NCBI GenBank assembly: GCA_029987395.1
Contig: DALTVX010000130.1
Location: forward strand, 1-16,597
DNA length: 16,597 nucleotides
Direction: 5' to 3'
Source: Methanocorpusculum sp.
GTDB lineage: Archaea > Halobacteriota > Methanomicrobia > Methanomicrobiales > Methanocorpusculaceae
Notes under the pieces: generated by a model
What the model was told of the DNA's origin: nothing
What the model saw: the letters and a program-made list of their open reading frames with translations, nothing else
Databases searched by the model: none
Made by a program: the position numbers and the translations under genes
Shown: positions 13,379 to 16,597 of the stretch, piece after piece
Numbering within the stretch: position 1 is the stretch's first letter
Layout of the letters: each line of letters starts with the position of its first letter

Positions 13379-14457
13379 CCGGTAAACAGACAATTATTCC
13401 GTTTGGGCCTCAGCACCCTGTACTCCCCGAACCGATCCATCTGGATCTTGTCGTTGAGGATGAGCATGTCGTTTCAGCGATCCCGTCGATCGGATATGTC
13501 CACCGCGGTCTTGAGAGTCTGGTTGATCGTCGGGACTATCAGGACTTTGTATTTCTCGCTGAGCGTATCTGCGGTATCTGCAGTTTCACCCACTCCTCCA
13601 CCTTCTGTGAGGGAATAGAGGGAATGATGGGTATTCAGGTCCCTCGCCGAGCGACCTATCTTCGGACCATGTGGGGCGAATACTCACGTATCCACAGTCA
13701 CCTTCTATGGATGGGATTGTTTGCCGACTCACTCGGTTTCGAGAGCCTGTTCTATCAGGCATGGAAGATCCGTGAATCTATCCTGGATGAGATGGAAGCT
13801 ACGACAGGTGGCCGTGTCATTCAAGGCGTCTGCAAAGTGGGCGGTGTCCGTCGTGACGTAACAAACCACTTCCTTTCAGATATGGATGACCGACTTGATG
13901 GGATCGAGGATGAGATGAAGTCTCTTACCAATGTGTTCCTCAATGATCATATATTGACCAAACGTCTTATCGGAAAGGGTGTGCTCTCAAAGGATGATGC
14001 CTATTATCTCGGAGCTTCCGGTCCGACAGCCCGTGGGAGTGGTCTTGATATCGATGCCCGAACTACCGGATATCTCGCCTACGGAGATATAGGTTTCAAA
14101 CCCGTTGTTGAGAAAGGGGGAGACGGATACGCCCGTTGTGCGGTCAGATGCAAGGAACTGTTCCAGTCAGTAGAGATCATTCGCCGTGTTATTACAGACA
14201 TCCCGGAAGGAGATGTTTCTGTGCCAGTAAAGGGTAATCCCGACGGTGAATACTTCAGCCGCTCCGAGCAACCCCGAGGTGAGGTCATTCACTATCTGAA
14301 AGGCAACGGCACAAAGAATCTTGCTCAGTTCCGTGTGAGAACACCGACCCTCACGAACATTCCACCCCTTGTCTCGATCCTTGCGGGTTGTGAGCTTGCA
14401 GATGTTCCGCAGATCGTCTTGACGATCGATCCGTGTATCGGATGTATGGAGAGGTGA
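13375..14457 (+). CDS. echE: Ech hydrogenase subunit E, large [NiFe] catalytic subunit
   Basis: The 360-residue catalytic subunit has both nickel-binding pairs: RICGICSFTHS (C66, C69) and DPCIGCMER (C354, C357). N-terminal IPFGPQHPVLPEP is typical of EchE and NuoD. The protein ends three residues after the last nickel ligand, so it lacks the C-terminal extension that is removed by a protease in most [NiFe] large subunits, as known for other Ech/CooH-type enzymes. It oxidises or forms H2 at the NiFe site facing the cytoplasm. The gene overlaps echD by ATGA, and its stop codon TGA is inside the GAGGTGA ribosome site of echF. Confidence 0.95.
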   Translation: MTGKQTIIPFGPQHPVLPEPIHLDLVVEDEHVVSAIPSIGYVHRGLESLVDRRDYQDFVFLAERICGICSFTHSSTFCEGIEGMMGIQVPRRATYLRTMWGEYSRIHSHLLWMGLFADSLGFESLFYQAWKIRESILDEMEATTGGRVIQGVCKVGGVRRDVTNHFLSDMDDRLDGIEDEMKSLTNVFLNDHILTKRLIGKGVLSKDDAYYLGASGPTARGSGLDIDARTTGYLAYGDIGFKPVVEKGGDGYARCAVRCKELFQSVEIIRRVITDIPEGDVSVPVKGNPDGEYFSRSEQPRGEVIHYLKGNGTKNLAQFRVRTPTLTNIPPLVSILAGCELADVPQIVLTIDPCIGCMER

Positions 14458-14463
14458 ACTGTC

Positions 14464-14838
14464 ATGAAGATGCTCAAAACTATCTTGAAACAGTTTTTCC
14501 ACGAACCTGCAACGACGCAGTTTCCGGCTGTCCCTCTGGAAAATTTTGAAGGGACCCGGGGTCATCTGGTGTTTGACCCAGCGAAGTGCACATCATGTAT
14601 GATGTGTATGAAACGGTGTCCATCCCAAGCTATCACTATCCAGCGTGATGAGAAGATCTGGACACTCGATCGATTCCGCTGTGTTATGTGCGGGAACTGT
14701 GTTGATGTGTGTAAGTTTGATTCCCTCTGGATGGAACGGGAATATGCAAAGTCAGCGACCCCTGCAGAAAGAAGCGTCGAGATATACAATATAACTTACG
14801 TAAAACCCGAACGTCCGAAGAAGGATACACCAAAATAA
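14464..14838 (+). CDS. echF: Ech hydrogenase subunit F, 2x[4Fe-4S] ferredoxin
   Basis: The 124-residue protein carries two CxxCxxCxxxC ferredoxin motifs, at C42-C45-C48-C52 and C73-C76-C79-C83, each for one [4Fe-4S] cluster. It is the electron entry/exit subunit that exchanges electrons with soluble ferredoxin. N-terminal residues 1-35 and the basic C-terminal tail surround the domain; the tail ends in KDTPK. The start is fixed by a strong GAGGTGA site at 14451-14457, six bases before ATG 14464. It is the last gene of the operon: a T7 run follows its TAA at once. Confidence 0.93.
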   Translation: MKMLKTILKQFFHEPATTQFPAVPLENFEGTRGHLVFDPAKCTSCMMCMKRCPSQAITIQRDEKIWTLDRFRCVMCGNCVDVCKFDSLWMEREYAKSATPAERSVEIYNITYVKPERPKKDTPK

Positions 14839-14890
14839 TTTTTTTAGTTATTTGCATAATCCCAAACGGGAAAAAAGAGAGAGTTTTTTT
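14839..14890 (+). terminator. T-tract terminators of ech, and of queC on the opposite strand
   Basis: T7 directly follows the echF stop (14839-14845) and a second T7 lies at 14884-14890. On the minus strand, T6 at 14871-14876 and T4 at 14893-14896 follow queC. A small TCCC-AAAC-GGGA inverted repeat lies at 14860-14871. The 58-base convergent gap thus has stop signals for both directions. Confidence 0.6.
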
Positions 14891-14896
14891 GGAAAA

Positions 14897-15568
14897 TTAT
14901 TTTTTAGCGTAGGGTATCGGATCTTCGATTCCCAAATCCGCAAATGCCTTCAACCGTGCTAGACATGATGAGCAGACTCCGCATGCCTCATCATTCTCGG
15001 AATAACAGGACCATGTATTCTCATACGGCACACCAAGACCCATCCCCTCTTTTAGAATGTCGGTTTTGTTCATCATAACAAAAGGAGTCAAGAGTTCAAT
15101 GGACTTTTCTGTCTGCGTTCCGGTATTTATTGCATGCTGCATCGCTTCGATGAACTGCGGAGTACAGTCTGGATAACCGGTGTGGTCACTTGACTGAACT
15201 CCGATGAACACCGCCTCGCCGTCACGTGATTCACAATAGGAGGTGGCGATCGAAATCAAGTTGGCATTTCTAAACGGAACGTAGGTGTTCGGTTTTTCCA
15301 CTTTTCCGAGTGCGCCTTCTTCAACTTTGATGTTCATGTCGGTCAGACTGCTTGCTCCAAACTTCGAGAAGTAATCTAGGGAAATCTCCAAAAATTCTAC
15401 CGCTTCAAGCCCCTCTGCTACCTTTATGGCACATGAGAGCTCCTTTTTTTCTGTCCTCTGACCATAGTTCAGATGAAGAGCCAGTATTTCATACCCCATC
15501 TTTTTTGCGACATAGGCAAGGGTCGTGGAATCCATTCCTCCAGATAGAAGGCACACTGCTTTTTTCAT
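14897..15568 (-). CDS. queC: 7-cyano-7-deazaguanine (preQ0) synthase
   Basis: The 223-residue enzyme converts 7-carboxy-7-deazaguanine to preQ0 with ATP and ammonia. It has the PP-loop SGGMDSTT (residues 9-16), LNYGQRT (33-39), the TYVPFRN segment (95-101), and a zinc site of C188, C196, C199 and C202 in CYSENDEACGVCSSC. In archaea preQ0 is inserted at position 15 of tRNA by ArcTGT and turned into archaeosine. It is the last gene of queD-queE-queC; its ATG overlaps the queE stop as ATGA, with GGTGAAGG upstream as ribosome site. It converges on ech. Confidence 0.95.
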   Translation of the reverse strand: MKKAVCLLSGGMDSTTLAYVAKKMGYEILALHLNYGQRTEKKELSCAIKVAEGLEAVEFLEISLDYFSKFGASSLTDMNIKVEEGALGKVEKPNTYVPFRNANLISIATSYCESRDGEAVFIGVQSSDHTGYPDCTPQFIEAMQHAINTGTQTEKSIELLTPFVMMNKTDILKEGMGLGVPYENTWSCYSENDEACGVCSSCLARLKAFADLGIEDPIPYAKK

Positions 15569-16173
15569 TGAACCTTCACCAATTTATGTAACTGGAGCTG
15601 AAATCTTACCGGCAGCCGTTCTGCAATTATCGTTTCAACGAGCCAATCTGTTTCGATTCCGAAAACTGGTGTGATACAGACTGGAGCTACTGGTTTATGG
15701 GCTGCAAGTACCTCGATCATGTACAAATAGTCGGCTTCTTCGCCAATCACGAACTTGACACAGTCTTTTTTCTGCAGGAGGGAAAGAAGAGAAAGATCGC
15801 TCATCTCTCCAGATGATGGACACTTCACATCCATGCAGATTGACGCATATTCCCCTGCATCGCCAAATGGGATCGTGCCGTTCGTTTCGATATCCACATA
15901 GATGTCTGCTGCTGCGAGTATCTCTAGCAGAGGAACGAGCTCCTCTTTCTGCAGAAGGGGCTCTCCGCCGGTCACGCATACATACGAAAGACCTGATGCT
16001 GCGATCTCCTGCACAAGCTCCTCGATGCTTTTGTCTGCCCCTTTCTCAAATGAGTATTCTGTGTCACACCAGGCACATCTAAGATTGCAGCCGGAAAGTC
16101 TGAGAAAAAAGCAGGGCATACCCTGCCGCTCTCCCTCTCCCTGAAGACTTACGAATGTTTCGGTAACTCTCAT
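15565..16173 (-). CDS. queE: 7-carboxy-7-deazaguanine synthase (radical SAM)
   Basis: The 202-residue protein has the radical SAM motif C29-C33-C36 within LSGCNLRCAWCDTEYSF, preceded by the typical VSLQGEGERQGMPCFFLRL start, and VTGGEPLLQ for SAM binding. It rearranges 6-carboxytetrahydropterin to 7-carboxy-7-deazaguanine, the step between QueD and QueC. It has the short form of the radical SAM fold usual for QueE. Both gene ends overlap neighbours by ATGA (16170-16173 with queD, 15565-15568 with queC), so the three are one translation-coupled unit. GAGG lies ten bases before the ATG. Confidence 0.94.
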   Translation of the reverse strand: MRVTETFVSLQGEGERQGMPCFFLRLSGCNLRCAWCDTEYSFEKGADKSIEELVQEIAASGLSYVCVTGGEPLLQKEELVPLLEILAAADIYVDIETNGTIPFGDAGEYASICMDVKCPSSGEMSDLSLLSLLQKKDCVKFVIGEEADYLYMIEVLAAHKPVAPVCITPVFGIETDWLVETIIAERLPVRFQLQLHKLVKVQ

Positions 16174-16577
16174 TCTGAAAAAACCTCGGCATAGCAGCCC
16201 TCAGACTCCCATACCCGCAGTTTCACGACCCGAGCGTTCATATCGTTTTCTTTGCAGAAGGTATTGAGCCGCTCACGTATGTCCTCTGCAAGTCGTTCGC
16301 TTGTCGGATCGCCATTCGTTAACACCGGGGTCTGAAATCGTGAGAGAGCTTCGACCATTGGGTCGTCTTTATTCAAAACGACCTGATGATCGTAGACATT
16401 GACGATATTTTTGATGATATTGTAGTCGATCAGTATCTGGGTTTTGCCATCTGGAGTTCCGTCCATCCAGACCTCAACACTCCAGCGGTGACCATGTAGT
16501 CTGGAACATTTCCCTTCATAATGCATCAGACGGTGGGATGCGTCGAAGTGGGTTTCTTTATAGATCCGGGTAACCAT
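16170..16577 (-). CDS. queD: 6-carboxytetrahydropterin synthase
   Basis: The 135-residue enzyme belongs to the PTPS/QueD family. The zinc histidines are H15 (FDASHRL), H28 and H30 (CSRLHGHRW), and C24 is the catalytic cysteine. YDHQVVLN (with the DH pair), NGDPTSERLAEDI and RVWESEGCYAEV are further family motifs. It converts 7,8-dihydroneopterin triphosphate to 6-carboxytetrahydropterin, the first dedicated step to preQ0. The C-x3-HGH pattern and the company of queE and queC favour QueD over other PTPS types. Only 20 bases of upstream sequence are in the window, so its promoter cannot be judged; no ribosome site is obvious in them. Confidence 0.93.
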   Translation of the reverse strand: MVTRIYKETHFDASHRLMHYEGKCSRLHGHRWSVEVWMDGTPDGKTQILIDYNIIKNIVNVYDHQVVLNKDDPMVEALSRFQTPVLTNGDPTSERLAEDIRERLNTFCKENDMNARVVKLRVWESEGCYAEVFSE

Positions 16578-16597
16578 TGATGTACTGTTTTGCCTTC

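Noticed and set aside
16558..16597. C-terminal fragment of a gene upstream of queD
   Set aside because: Only 12 open codons are visible in that phase, which is not enough to call a coding feature. Kept as a question in the findings.
1..16597. tRNA genes, CRISPR arrays, insertion sequences, toxin-antitoxin or defence genes
   Set aside because: I looked through all gaps and saw no cloverleaf pattern, regular spaced repeats, transposase frames or terminal repeats. The window reads as ordinary core chromosome.

Overview
The window looks like a piece of a methanogenic euryarchaeon chromosome, most likely a member of the Methanomicrobiales such as a Methanocorpusculum relative. This is an inference from gene content. 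Archaeal markers are a fibrillarin-type rRNA methylase, CTP-dependent riboflavin kinase, the archaeal HMG-CoA synthase/thiolase/DUF35 set, a complete six-subunit Ech hydrogenase and a DUF2115 protein. Archaeal-style TATA boxes lie about 25-32 bases from several start codons, pointing to leaderless or short-leader transcripts, while genes inside operons carry GAGG/GGTGA ribosome binding sites. Base composition looks even throughout. I see no insertion sequence, CRISPR array, tRNA or rRNA gene.

Layout. Bases 1-192 are the end of flpA (fibrillarin). Next come a minus-strand TerC-like membrane protein (DUF475) and, divergent from it, a cysteine-rich DUF2115 protein of unknown function. They are followed by a CPA2-type cation/proton antiporter and, converging on it with overlapping stop codons, a YgiQ-type radical SAM protein. 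A roughly 230-base AT-rich gap with inverted and direct repeats separates YgiQ from ribK. The riboflavin kinase has an N-terminal winged helix, as in the archaeal regulator RbkR. ribK is divergent from an HTH regulator gene that heads a mevalonate-pathway operon: regulator, HMG-CoA synthase, acetoacetyl-CoA thiolase and DUF35 Zn-ribbon/OB-fold protein. A near-perfect 16-bp palindrome sits between the two divergent promoters.

After a hairpin-plus-T-tract terminator and a 340-base gap with several TATA-like elements comes the operon echABCDEF (about 9761-14838). It encodes a membrane-bound, energy-converting [NiFe] hydrogenase that couples ferredoxin and H2 to ion translocation. Converging on it from the right end is a tightly overlapping queD-queE-queC operon for preQ0, the precursor of the archaeal tRNA base archaeosine.

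The genes serve core functions: rRNA modification, flavin kinase, first steps of isoprenoid lipid synthesis, low-potential electron supply, ion homeostasis and tRNA modification. I did not find a convincing new multi-gene system. The items most worth a second look are the palindrome in the ribK/mevalonate promoter region, the long multi-promoter leader of ech, the structured gap at 5097-5330, and the uncharacterised DUF2115/DUF475 divergent pair.
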